Source: an uncultured Clostridia bacterium (lineage in GTDB: Bacteria; Bacillota; Clostridia; Christensenellales; Borkfalkiaceae). From it: 10,319 bases of DNA. The notes under the pieces were generated by a model, which was not told where the DNA came from, searched no databases, and saw only the letters and a program-made list of their open reading frames with translations. The stretch lies in assembly GCA_937920115.1 (NCBI GenBank), contig CALGVF010000216.1:1-10319 (forward strand), in the 5' to 3' direction. The translations under genes and the position numbers were made by a program. Position 1 is the stretch's first letter. Every line of letters starts with the position of its first letter. This document shows positions 1 through 6,774 of the stretch, one piece after another.

Positions 1-1
1 G

Positions 2-631
2 CGGGCGGTTTTCGGAACACTAGGCAGGGTAGCAGTAAGTTTTTTAATTTCTTTTGCCGTCGCCCTTCTTTTCGCTATCGCGGCTAATCGGTTTAAATAT
101 CTCGAAAAAGCCTTTTATCCGCTCGTCGCGGCAATGAGAGCGACTCCTACGATGTCGGTCATATTGCTTTGTCTTATATGGCTTAAACCGTCGAAAAGCC
201 CCGTTGCCGTATCTTTTATCGTCGTATTTCCCATGTTGTATTCGGCGATACTGAACGCCCTTAAAAACAGGAATAAATCAATCGAGGAAATGGCGAAATC
301 GTACGGCGTGGGCAGAGTTAAAATATTCTTCGGAATAACGGTCAGAGAAGTTATAGACGGGCTGTTTTCCGATTTTATAACTATTCTTGCGTTCAACGTA
401 AAACTTACCGTAGCGGGCGAATCGCTTGCAAATACGAGGCAAAGCATCGGCAGAGAAATGAGCGTCGCAAACGTGAATTTCGAGACGGCAAAACTTCTCG
501 CTTTAACCGTTATAGCGATTTTTCTGTCGATAATAATAGAAATCGTTGCAAAACTTATCCGCTACGCGATAATAAGAGGTATAAATGAGTATAACCGTAA
601 AAAAACTATCAAAGCGTTATCTCTCGGCTGA
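2..631 (+). CDS. ABC transporter permease, SsuC/TauC-like (5' truncated)
   Basis: Inner-membrane permease of a binding-protein-dependent importer; 209 residues are visible and the start lies upstream of the window. The reading frame is open from base 2. Several hydrophobic helices are seen, and at about bases 284-350 there is a cytoplasmic EAA-like loop (EEMAKSYGVGRVKIFFGIT), which docks the ATPase in this family. The hydrophobic C-terminal helix ends in a basic tail. The gene overlaps the ATPase gene by 47 bases, so the two are surely one operon. Substrate cannot be read: sulfonate/nitrate/taurine- and thiamine-precursor-type importers all share this layout, and no binding-protein gene lies in the window. 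Family assignment is confident; SsuC-type subfamily is an inference from the ATPase and the loop. Confidence 0.85.
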   Translation, partial: RAVFGTLGRVAVSFLISFAVALLFAIAANRFKYLEKAFYPLVAAMRATPTMSVILLCLIWLKPSKSPVAVSFIVVFPMLYSAILNALKNRNKSIEEMAKSYGVGRVKIFFGITVREVIDGLFSDFITILAFNVKLTVAGESLANTRQSIGREMSVANVNFETAKLLALTVIAIFLSIIIEIVAKLIRYAIIRGINEYNRKKTIKALSLG

Positions 632-1292
632 CGGCAAAGAAACGGTCGTTTTCAAAGACTTTTCCGCAGAGTTTCAAGACGGAAAAGTTACCGCCGTTTT
701 AGGACCGTCGGGAGTGGGTAAAAGCACGCTATTGAATTGCATAGGTCGGCTTACTTCTTATGACGGCGAAATAATCGGTGCGGACGAAGTCGCTTACGTT
801 TTTCAGGACGACAGACTTATACCGCATAAAACCGTGTACGGAAATATCGAGTTTACGCTTCCCGAAACGAGTAAAGAGGAAAAAGCGGCAAGAATTAAAA
901 ACGTTCTCGAAACGGTCGAAATGACCGATAAGGCTTCGGCGTTTCCCGACGAATTATCGGGCGGGCAAAAAAAGAGAGTCTCGCTTGCGAGGGCTTTCGC
1001 GGCGAAAAAAAACGTAATACTTTTGGACGAACCCTTTTCTTCGCTCGATTTGGCTTTAAAATCGCGAATTTCAGCCGACTTTGCGGCAATGCTCGAATAC
1101 GAACCCAAAACCGTTATTTTCGTCACGCACGACGTAGACGAAGCGTTGACTCTCGCGGACGAAATACTTGTATTGAACCGCGGCGAGATTTCCTTTAAAA
1201 TTTCGGTTGAAGAGCCGAGAAAGGGCAGAGATATAGCGGGAAAACGTTGTAACGAAGTAAGAAAAAAACTTTACGAGGCAATACTTGTATAA
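585..1292 (+). CDS. ABC transporter ATP-binding protein, SsuB/TauB-like
   Basis: ATPase subunit that powers import with the upstream permease. At 235 residues it has normal family length. All nucleotide-binding motifs are present: Walker A GPSGVGKST (40-48), Q-loop VFQDDRL (Q74), signature LSGGQ (124-128), Walker B VILLDEP (144-150) and H-loop THD (H172). The compact form and the VFQDDRLIPHKTVYGNIEF-type segment resemble SsuB/TauB/nitrate ATPases. The start is preceded by AGAGG at 575-579 and lies inside the end of the permease gene, giving translational coupling. It is the last gene of its operon as seen here; no clear terminator follows, so transcription could run on into the folded spacer and mazF. 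Substrate unknown. Confidence 0.93.
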   Translation: MSITVKKLSKRYLSADGKETVVFKDFSAEFQDGKVTAVLGPSGVGKSTLLNCIGRLTSYDGEIIGADEVAYVFQDDRLIPHKTVYGNIEFTLPETSKEEKAARIKNVLETVEMTDKASAFPDELSGGQKKRVSLARAFAAKKNVILLDEPFSSLDLALKSRISADFAAMLEYEPKTVIFVTHDVDEALTLADEILVLNRGEISFKISVEEPRKGRDIAGKRCNEVRKKLYEAILV

Positions 1293-1427
1293 AATTTAAT
1301 ATTCGGTCAAAAATATCAATGGCAACCCCGAGATTACAAACTACATACAATAAAGTAGGGGTAAACGCCAAAATAATAAGGGCGGAAAATCGATTCAACT
1401 AAAATATCCGCCTTACGAGGACCGAAT
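1293..1427 (+). promoter_or_regulatory. Candidate structured leader RNA ahead of mazF (three-way junction)
   Basis: The 135-base spacer holds three nested or adjacent inverted repeats that are mutually compatible. P1: ATATTCGGTC (1299-1308) pairs perfectly over 10 bp with GACCGAATAT (1420-1429), covering the last G of the Shine-Dalgarno GAGG (1417-1420) and the A and T of the mazF ATG (1428-1430). P2: TGGC (1320-1323) with GCCA (1367-1370), then ACCCC (1325-1329) with GGGGT (1358-1362). P3: GGCGGA (1381-1386) with TCCGCC (1407-1412), extendable through TAAG/TTA around one bulged G. No hairpin is followed by a T run, so it is not a simple terminator. I do not match it to a known riboswitch class. 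Seen: the complementarities. Inferred: that they fold in RNA and control translation. Confidence 0.5.
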
Positions 1428-1781
1428 ATGATTAAGAGAGGAGACCTGTATTACGCAGATTTAAGTCCCGTAGTCGGAAGCGAACAAGGCGGCGTGAGAC
1501 CCGTTCTGGTCGTTCAGAACGACGTCGGAAACAAGTACAGCCCCACGATAATTGCCGCGGCGGTAACGAGCAAACTGACGAAAGCGAGACTGCCGACGCA
1601 TATCGAACTTGACGCGTCCCTTTACGGACTAAGCAAAAATTCAGTCGTTCTTTTAGAACAGATACGAACTCTCGACAAAAGGAGACTAAAAGAAAAAATA
1701 GGCGAACTTCCTTTCACCACGATGCAAAAAGTGGATGGGGCGTTGCTTATAAGTCTCGGTTTCGCCGAAAGGTCGGTTTAA
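1428..1781 (+). CDS. mazF: MazF/PemK-family endoribonuclease (EndoA/NdoA-like)
   Basis: Sequence-specific mRNA interferase toxin of 117 residues, full family length. It resembles B. subtilis EndoA throughout: KRGDLYYADLSPVVGSEQGG at 3-22, GGVRPVLV with R24, VTSKL with T47, and LLEQIRTLDKRRL at 75-87. R24 and T47 sit where the catalytic Arg and Thr of the Bacillus enzyme lie, allowing for a one-residue shift, so it should be active. EndoA-type enzymes cut UACAU. GAGG at 1417-1420 supports the ATG start. No MazE/NdoAI-like antitoxin is adjacent: upstream is the ABC ATPase and the folded spacer, downstream the NAD synthetase. The antitoxin may be elsewhere, or control may act through the leader RNA. 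Confidence 0.95.
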   Translation: MIKRGDLYYADLSPVVGSEQGGVRPVLVVQNDVGNKYSPTIIAAAVTSKLTKARLPTHIELDASLYGLSKNSVVLLEQIRTLDKRRLKEKIGELPFTTMQKVDGALLISLGFAERSV

Positions 1782-1803
1782 AAAACAAATTTTACGTCTT
1801 GTG

Positions 1804-1826
1804 TAAATAATTTTGACGATTATTTA
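1804..1826. repeat. AT-rich perfect inverted repeat upstream of nadE (possible operator)
   Basis: TAAATAAT (1804-1811) and ATTATTTA (1819-1826) form a perfect 8-bp inverted repeat around a 7-base centre, TTTGACG. It lies between mazF and the promoter assigned to the NAD synthetase gene, about 30 bases before the -35 box. A binding site for a dimeric regulator is possible, and the HTH domain of the downstream protein is an obvious candidate, but AT-rich palindromes also arise by chance. Confidence 0.35.
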
Positions 1827-1856
1827 TATAAGGCGTAATTTTATTTACCAAAACAG

Positions 1857-1885
1857 TTTACTTTTTTATCCAAAAGTGATAAAAT
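1857..1885 (+). promoter_or_regulatory. Predicted sigma-A-type promoter of nadE
   Basis: TTTACT (1857-1862) and TAAAAT (1880-1885) are separated by 17 bases, matching the housekeeping consensus at 4 of 6 and 5 of 6 positions. A start near 1892 would give a leader of about 20 bases ending in the GAGGTG ribosome binding site (1901-1906). A short palindrome, ACTTTT (1860-1865) with AAAAGT (1872-1877), lies between the two boxes and could be an operator. Confidence 0.55.
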
Positions 1886-1910
1886 AACCGTATAACATAA
1901 GAGGTGAATT

Positions 1911-4058
1911 ATGGACGACGTAGTACAGAGGATAAAAAAGTATAAACAGATGTTTTCGATAACGAGCGAGGAATTGTCAAAAAAGAGCAAAATTCCGCTC
2001 GGAACGCTTAACAAAATACTGTCTTCATCGACTAAAAGCATAAAAACCGAAACTCTCGCCGCGATTGCGAGCGGTCTCGGCGTTACCGTTTCAGATCTCG
2101 TCGGCAAAGAGAAAAGAGGCGAAACGTATACCGCGACCGTTTCGGAACCGATTTTGTCTTATTGCAGAGTAGCCGCCGTCACGCCCGAGATAAAAGTCGG
2201 AGACGTCGAAAAAAACACGAAAGCGATTATCGATGCAATCGAGGAATATTCGATAAAACGTGTGAAAATTCTCGTTTTCCCAGAGTTGTGCCTGTCGGGA
2301 TATACCGCTTCAGACTTGTTTTATATGGACACGCTTTTGAAAGCGTGCGAGAAGTCGCTCGTTAAAATTGCGGATAATACGATAAATTGCGATACTCTCG
2401 TGTTCGTCGGTTCGCCCCTCAGAAAAAACGGAAAACTTTATAACTGCGCGATTGCTATCTGCAAGGGTAAAATTTTAGGCGTCGTTCCCAAGACTTTTAT
2501 TCCGTCGTATAACGAGTTTTACGAAAAGAGACAATTCAGTGTTCCCGATGAAGAAAATTCGACGATTTTTATACAGAGTAAAGAATACCCGTTCGGCAAT
2601 AAACTGATTTTCAGAAACAAATATTACCCCGAAATGAAAGTCGCCGCAGAGATATGCGAGGACTTATGGACGGTAAAATCTCCGTCCTGCGATTATGCCG
2701 TCGCGGGGGCTAACGTTATCGTAAACCTTTCCGCAAGCGACGAGATAATCGGCAAAGCGGAGTACAGAAGAAAACTCGTTTCGATGCAGTCGGCAAAATG
2801 CGTTGCGGCATACGTTTATTCGGATGCGGGAACGGGCGAGTCGTCCACGGATATGGTTTTTTCGGGTCATAATCTTATAGCCGAAAATGGAAAATTGTTA
2901 TCCGAAAGTGAGATTTTCGGCGACGGAGTAGCCGTTGCCGACGTAGATTTGAGTTTTTTGGAGTATGAAAGAAGCAAACTATTCAATTATTCTTTCGCCG
3001 GTAGCGACGAATACAAGTTTATAGAGTTTACCGCTTCGCTCAACTTTGACAGAACGGACAGAAAGTACGAAAAAACGCCTTTTGTTCCGAACGACGATAA
3101 CGAACTCAAAAACAGAATAAATCTTATATTGAACATTCAATCTGAAGGACTTGCGAGAAGAGTGAAGCACACGAATTGTAAAACGCTCGTTATCGGTTTG
3201 TCGGGAGGACTCGACAGCACGCTCGCCCTTTTGGTCGCGTGCAGGGCAATGGATAAACTTTCGAGAAAGAGAAAGGATATTATCGCGATAAGCATGCCGT
3301 GTTTCGGAACTACCGACAGGACTAAAAACAATGCGAAAGTACTTGCCGAGCAGTTGGGAACGACTTATAAGGAAATAAATATTACCGAATCGGTAAAATC
3401 ACACTTCAAAGATATAGGGCAGAATGAGAAAAACACCGACGTGACCTACGAAAACTCGCAGGCGAGAGAACGCACGCAGGTGCTTATGGATATTGCGAAC
3501 AAAAGCGGAGGACTTGTCGTCGGCACGGGCGACTTATCCGAACTTGCTTTGGGTTGGGCGACTTACAACGGCGACCACATGTCCATGTACGGAGTGAATG
3601 CTTCCGTTCCGAAAACGCTTGTAAGATACATCGTAAAACACGTTGCCGAGGAGAGCAAGGCTAAGACCAAAAAAGTATTGCTCGATATTCTCGATACGCC
3701 CGTAAGTCCCGAACTTATCCCCGCCGAAAACGGCGAAATAAAACAAAAGACCGAGGATATAGTCGGACCTTACGTTCTGCACGACTTTTTCCTATATCAT
3801 TTCGTTCGTTCGGGCTTTGCTCCGTCTAAAATATTTAAAATCGCGGAGTCCACGTTCGAGGGCGAATACGATTCAAAGACGATATATAAATGGCTCGAAA
3901 CGTTTATAAAGAGATTCTTCGCTCAACAATTCAAGCGTTCATGCTTGCCCGACGGCGTAAAGGTGGGTAGCGTGGCGTTATCGCCGAGGGGCGATTGGCG
4001 TATGCCGAGCGACGCGTCCGCAGAAATATGGCTGAAAGACTTACGAAGAGTAAAATAA
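1911..4058 (+). CDS. nadE: Glutamine-dependent NAD+ synthetase with N-terminal XRE helix-turn-helix domain
   Basis: Last step of NAD synthesis: ATP-dependent amidation of nicotinic acid adenine dinucleotide using ammonia from glutamine. It has 715 residues. Residues about 1-66 are an XRE-type HTH (EELSKKSKIPLGTLNKILSS and LAAIASGLGVTVSDLVG). About 83-375 is the nitrilase-fold glutaminase, with the triad visible as E125 (FPEL), K194 (VPKTF) and C249 (EICEDLW). About 400-715 is the synthetase, with the PP-loop GLSGGLDST (429-437) and the family C-terminus. The start is set by GAGGTG at 1901-1906, and the HTH is in frame with no internal strong ribosome binding site before the glutaminase, so the fusion looks real. 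The HTH is additional to the usual enzyme of about 640 residues. It may regulate its own or other NAD genes. Confidence 0.95.
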   Translation: MDDVVQRIKKYKQMFSITSEELSKKSKIPLGTLNKILSSSTKSIKTETLAAIASGLGVTVSDLVGKEKRGETYTATVSEPILSYCRVAAVTPEIKVGDVEKNTKAIIDAIEEYSIKRVKILVFPELCLSGYTASDLFYMDTLLKACEKSLVKIADNTINCDTLVFVGSPLRKNGKLYNCAIAICKGKILGVVPKTFIPSYNEFYEKRQFSVPDEENSTIFIQSKEYPFGNKLIFRNKYYPEMKVAAEICEDLWTVKSPSCDYAVAGANVIVNLSASDEIIGKAEYRRKLVSMQSAKCVAAYVYSDAGTGESSTDMVFSGHNLIAENGKLLSESEIFGDGVAVADVDLSFLEYERSKLFNYSFAGSDEYKFIEFTASLNFDRTDRKYEKTPFVPNDDNELKNRINLILNIQSEGLARRVKHTNCKTLVIGLSGGLDSTLALLVACRAMDKLSRKRKDIIAISMPCFGTTDRTKNNAKVLAEQLGTTYKEINITESVKSHFKDIGQNEKNTDVTYENSQARERTQVLMDIANKSGGLVVGTGDLSELALGWATYNGDHMSMYGVNASVPKTLVRYIVKHVAEESKAKTKKVLLDILDTPVSPELIPAENGEIKQKTEDIVGPYVLHDFFLYHFVRSGFAPSKIFKIAESTFEGEYDSKTIYKWLETFIKRFFAQQFKRSCLPDGVKVGSVALSPRGDWRMPSDASAEIWLKDLRRVK

Positions 4059-4065
4059 TAAAACG

Positions 4066-4105
4066 TAAAACGCGAGGTTACACGAAATCTCGCGTTTTAT
4101 TTATA
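4066..4105 (+). terminator. Rho-independent terminator after nadE
   Basis: A perfect 11-bp stem, TAAAACGCGAG (4066-4076) with CTCGCGTTTTA (4089-4099), has a 12-base loop and is followed by a T-rich stretch. It starts 8 bases after the stop codon of the NAD synthetase gene and isolates the next operon. Confidence 0.85.
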
Positions 4106-4123
4106 TTTACGCAGTATAAACGC

Positions 4124-4152
4124 TTGCAAAAATGCTTATATGGTGATATAAT
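4124..4152 (+). promoter_or_regulatory. Extended -10 promoter of the AbrB-PLP enzyme-DMT operon
   Basis: TTGCAA (4124-4129) and a perfect TATAAT (4147-4152) are 17 bases apart, with TG one base upstream of the -10 box (4144-4145). The start of transcription is expected near 4159. The same TTGCAA box, 17-base spacer and TGG/TGA extension recur at the tRNA-Glu promoter in this window. Confidence 0.8.
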
Positions 4153-4183
4153 CATACGGTATTACAAGTATGAAAAGTATAAC

Positions 4184-4192
4184 GAGGTGAGG
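4184..4192 (+). promoter_or_regulatory. Ribosome binding site that fixes a TTG start
   Basis: GAGGTGAGG lies 4-8 bases before the TTG at 4197. An in-frame TGA at 4188-4190 sits inside this site, so translation of the AbrB-like gene cannot start further upstream and no in-frame ATG exists before the conserved domain. A six-codon ATG frame (4170-4190, MKSITR) ends within the same site. Confidence 0.75.
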
Positions 4193-4196
4193 ATAG

Positions 4197-4427
4197 TTGC
4201 CAAAAGGAAAACAGGTACTCGGCAGACAAAATGAAAAGCGTATTTTCGGCACGGCGAAAGTCGGCGAAAAAGGACAAATAGTTATTCCGAAAGAAGCGAG
4301 AGAAGCATTCGGTATAAATACGGGCGATACAATGATGATTTTAGGCGACGTTACTTGCGGAATCGTTATTACAAAAGCCGAATTATTTGAAAAAACGGCA
4401 GACGAAATAATCGAGAGGTTAAAATAA
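4197..4427 (+). CDS. AbrB/MazE/SpoVT-family DNA-binding protein
   Basis: Small swapped-hairpin DNA-binding protein of 76 residues, probably a dimeric transition-state-type regulator. The AbrB domain covers about residues 17-52: GTAKVGEKGQIVIPKEAREA then FGINTGDTMMIL, with the GQIVIPKEAR core typical of the family. The tail (53-76) ends in an amphipathic helix, TADEIIERLK. The start is TTG, supported by the strong upstream ribosome binding site and an in-frame stop just before it. The stop codon overlaps the ATG of the next gene (TAATG), so the protein is co-translated with the PLP enzyme and likely regulates this operon. MazE antitoxins share this fold, but it is separated from mazF by nadE and a terminator, so a role as MazF antitoxin is unlikely. 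Confidence 0.92.
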   Translation: MPKGKQVLGRQNEKRIFGTAKVGEKGQIVIPKEAREAFGINTGDTMMILGDVTCGIVITKAELFEKTADEIIERLK

Positions 4428-5707
4428 TGAATATTAAAAAAGTGTATGAAAATCTCGGCATATCGGAAGAGATATACGAGTTCGGCGAGAAAATTCTCGA
4501 AGGGCTTACCGAGAGATTTGAAAAAATAGACAAAATAGCCGAATATAATCAATGCAAAGTGCTTTCGGCAATGCGTAAAAACAAGGTTGACGTAGCCTGT
4601 TTCAACGCCTCAACGGGGTACGGCTATAACGACCTCGGCAGAGACAAAATAGAAAAGGTTTACGCCGACACCTTCCACACCGAGGCGGCTCTCGTCCGTC
4701 CTCAGATAGTATGCGGAACTCACGCGTTGACTGTCGCTTTATCGGCGAATTTGCTCCCCGGCGACGAACTGCTTTCGCCCGTCGGCAAGCCCTATGATAC
4801 TTTGGAAGAAGTAATCGGCATCAGACCGTCGAAGTGTTCGCTTAAAGAATACGGCGTAACGTACAGACAGGTTGATTTACTCGAAGACGGTTCGTTTGAC
4901 TACGATAAAATTGCCGAAGCGATTAACGAAAAGACTAAACTCGTCACAATTCAGAGAAGCAAGGGCTATCAAACGAGACCGACTTTTTCCGTTAAACAGA
5001 TAGGCGAACTCATTGCGTTCGTGAAAAAAATCAAGCCGTCGCTCACCGTTATGGTCGATAACTGCTACGGCGAATTCGTAGAGACGGAAGAGCCGTCGGA
5101 CTACGGCGCGGATATGGTCGTGGGTTCGCTCATAAAAAACCCCGGCGGTGGCCTTGCCCCCGTCGGCGGCTATATTTGCGGCACGAAGGAATGCGTCGAC
5201 AGGTGCGCGTACAGATTGTCGGCTCCGGGGCTCGGACAAGAAGTCGGAGCAAGTCTCGGCGTTATGCAGAGTTTTTATCAGGGCTTTTTTCTTTCGCCGA
5301 CGGTAGTCGCGGGAGCGGTTAAAGGGGCGATATTTGCCGCAGAGGCTTACGAAAGACTCGGTTTCAACGTTTATCCCTCGGGAAAAACCGAAAGACACGA
5401 TATAATTCAGGCGGTCGAACTCGGCAGCAAAGAGGGTATGATTGCGTTCTGTAAGGGAATACAGAAATCTGCTCCCGTAGACAGTTACGTTACGCCCATT
5501 CCGTGGGCTATGCCCGGTTATGAAAGCGAAGTAATTATGGCGGCAGGGGCGTTTGTTCAGGGTTCTTCGATAGAACTTTCGGCAGACGGTCCGATAAGAG
5601 AACCTTACGCCGTTTATTTCCAAGGCGGACTTACTTGGTATCACGCAAAAATCGGTATTCTGACTTCGCTTCAAGAAATGCTTGACGCAGGTCTGATAAA
5701 ATTATAA
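4427..5707 (+). CDS. PLP-dependent enzyme of the aluminium-resistance/methionine gamma-lyase-like family (YnbB-like)
   Basis: Fold-type I PLP enzyme of 426 residues, full family length. GYGYNDLGRDKIEKVYADTF (64-83) and RPQIVCGTHALTVALSANLL (91-110) are hallmark segments of the family named aluminium resistance protein or Met_gamma_lyase; B. subtilis YnbB is a member. The probable PLP aspartate is D211 in MVDNCYGEF, and the Schiff-base lysine is K237 in GSLIKNPGGG. The family is related to Cys/Met-metabolism C-S lyases, but the substrate has not been settled to my knowledge, so methionine gamma-lyase activity should not be assumed. GAGAGG at 4413-4418 supports the start, which overlaps the AbrB stop by one base. 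A DMT permease follows 15 bases later, suggesting that a substrate or product is moved across the membrane. Confidence 0.9.
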   Translation: MNIKKVYENLGISEEIYEFGEKILEGLTERFEKIDKIAEYNQCKVLSAMRKNKVDVACFNASTGYGYNDLGRDKIEKVYADTFHTEAALVRPQIVCGTHALTVALSANLLPGDELLSPVGKPYDTLEEVIGIRPSKCSLKEYGVTYRQVDLLEDGSFDYDKIAEAINEKTKLVTIQRSKGYQTRPTFSVKQIGELIAFVKKIKPSLTVMVDNCYGEFVETEEPSDYGADMVVGSLIKNPGGGLAPVGGYICGTKECVDRCAYRLSAPGLGQEVGASLGVMQSFYQGFFLSPTVVAGAVKGAIFAAEAYERLGFNVYPSGKTERHDIIQAVELGSKEGMIAFCKGIQKSAPVDSYVTPIPWAMPGYESEVIMAAGAFVQGSSIELSADGPIREPYAVYFQGGLTWYHAKIGILTSLQEMLDAGLIKL

Positions 5708-5722
5708 CAAAGGATAAAATTT

Positions 5723-6733
5723 ATGTGGTTTTTATATTCGATAATAGCCTTATTTTGTTGGAGCGGCTCGGATCTATTCAGCAAAATAGGCACTAAACAG
5801 GACGACAAAAACAGTCATTGGAAAATAATGTTCGCAGTCGGAATAGTGATGGGCATACACTTTGTGATTACGCTCATAGGCGGAGCGATCATAAAAGACC
5901 CCGAAAGCGTTCCGAAATTCGTCGCAAGTCTTTTTTATACCGACTTTAAGTTAAGCGATTTCCTTATATACAGCCCGATAGCGTTCGTTTACATTCTCGC
6001 TATGTTTATAGGTTATATAGGACTTCGTTATATAGAATTGTCGATTTCTTCACCTATATGTAACTCGTCGGGGTCTCTCGCTTTGGTTTTATGCTTCATA
6101 ATATCGAAAATTTGGTTTAAAGACAGCCCGATTGAATTCAATATTCCCGATTTGATAGGCGTAATTCTCGTCGCGGTCGGAATTATCTCTTTGGGCTTTG
6201 TCGAGAGCAGAGAAGACGACGAACTGAGAGTCAAAAGACAGGAATACTCAAACAGAAAATACTCCAAGAGTTTTTGGGCGATTCTGATACCCGTAATATA
6301 CCTTATAATCGACGCTCTCGGAGCGGTCGGCGATTACCTGCTCGGTCAGTTTAACTCGGGAGAAGAAGAACTCATTTCGGAATACGCTTCCAACTCGGCT
6401 TTTGAACTTACCTTTTTAATACTTGCGATAGTATCTTTCCTGTGGTTGTTCTTTAAGAAAAAAGACGCAAAATCGCTTCTTCACAACAAGGCGATATACA
6501 TAGGAGCAACGTTCGAGACTATCGGACAGGCGTTTTATATGGCGGTAATGTTTATGGTCGGAGCGGGCGTCAGCGGAGCGGCGGCAGGAATGGTAATAAT
6601 TTCGGCTTACTGTGCATTATCTGTACTTTGGAGCAGAATTTTCCTTAAAGAGAAGTTGTCGTATAAGCATTATATAGCGATAGCAATTACGTTTATAGGA
6701 ATCGTATTACTCGGAATATTCAGCGATATTTAA
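5723..6733 (+). CDS. DMT-superfamily (EamA-like) permease
   Basis: Integral membrane protein of 336 residues with about ten predicted helices, near residues 2-20, 34-56, 79-102, 112-131, 142-160, 183-208, 226-245, 256-280, 282-303 and 314-333. Two EamA-like halves are visible. Each ends with a helix pair of the type seen in drug/metabolite exporters (PICNSSGSLALVLCFIISKI in the first half; ISAYCALSVLWSRIFLKEKL in the second). A charged loop (about 161-182) links them. The ribosome binding site AAAGGA is at 5709-5714. It is the last gene of the AbrB-PLP enzyme operon. Export of an amino acid or sulfur metabolite is plausible from context, but the substrate cannot be read from sequence. Confidence 0.85.
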   Translation: MWFLYSIIALFCWSGSDLFSKIGTKQDDKNSHWKIMFAVGIVMGIHFVITLIGGAIIKDPESVPKFVASLFYTDFKLSDFLIYSPIAFVYILAMFIGYIGLRYIELSISSPICNSSGSLALVLCFIISKIWFKDSPIEFNIPDLIGVILVAVGIISLGFVESREDDELRVKRQEYSNRKYSKSFWAILIPVIYLIIDALGAVGDYLLGQFNSGEEELISEYASNSAFELTFLILAIVSFLWLFFKKKDAKSLLHNKAIYIGATFETIGQAFYMAVMFMVGAGVSGAAAGMVIISAYCALSVLWSRIFLKEKLSYKHYIAIAITFIGIVLLGIFSDI

Positions 6734-6744
6734 AAAAATGCATT

Positions 6745-6774
6745 AAAAAAACGCTTCGTGAGAAGCGTTTTTTT
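6745..6774. terminator. Bidirectional terminator shared by the DMT operon and tRNA-Glu
   Basis: A7-ACGCTTC-type arm (6745-6757), GTGA loop (6758-6761) and GAAGCG followed by T7 (6762-6774). The 6-bp GC-containing stem CGCTTC/GAAGCG is extended by A7:T7, and T tracts follow the stem on both strands. It begins 11 bases after the permease stop codon. On the minus strand its A tract begins at the last base of the encoded CCA end of the tRNA, so the two genes converge on one terminator. Confidence 0.85.

Noticed and set aside
1319..1402. A 27-codon ATG frame between the ABC ATPase and mazF that might encode a missing antitoxin.
   Set aside because: No ribosome binding site precedes it, the predicted peptide shows no MazE/RHH pattern, its codons (AGG, CGA, AGA) are unlike the neighbours, and it runs through the P2-P3 stems.
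1377..1415. P3 hairpin as a terminator for the ABC operon.
   Set aside because: The stem is followed by the Shine-Dalgarno of mazF, not by a T run, on the plus strand.
4197..4427. AbrB-like protein as the antitoxin for the upstream MazF.
   Set aside because: It shares a fold with MazE, but it is over 2.4 kb away, has its own promoter, is beyond a strong terminator, and is co-translated with the PLP enzyme. EndoA-type toxins pair with ribbon-helix-helix antitoxins.
4877..5674. A 265-codon open frame on the minus strand opposite the PLP enzyme.
   Set aside because: It lies wholly inside a well-supported gene, is rich in Arg and Ser as antisense shadows are here, and has no recognisable domain or ribosome binding site.
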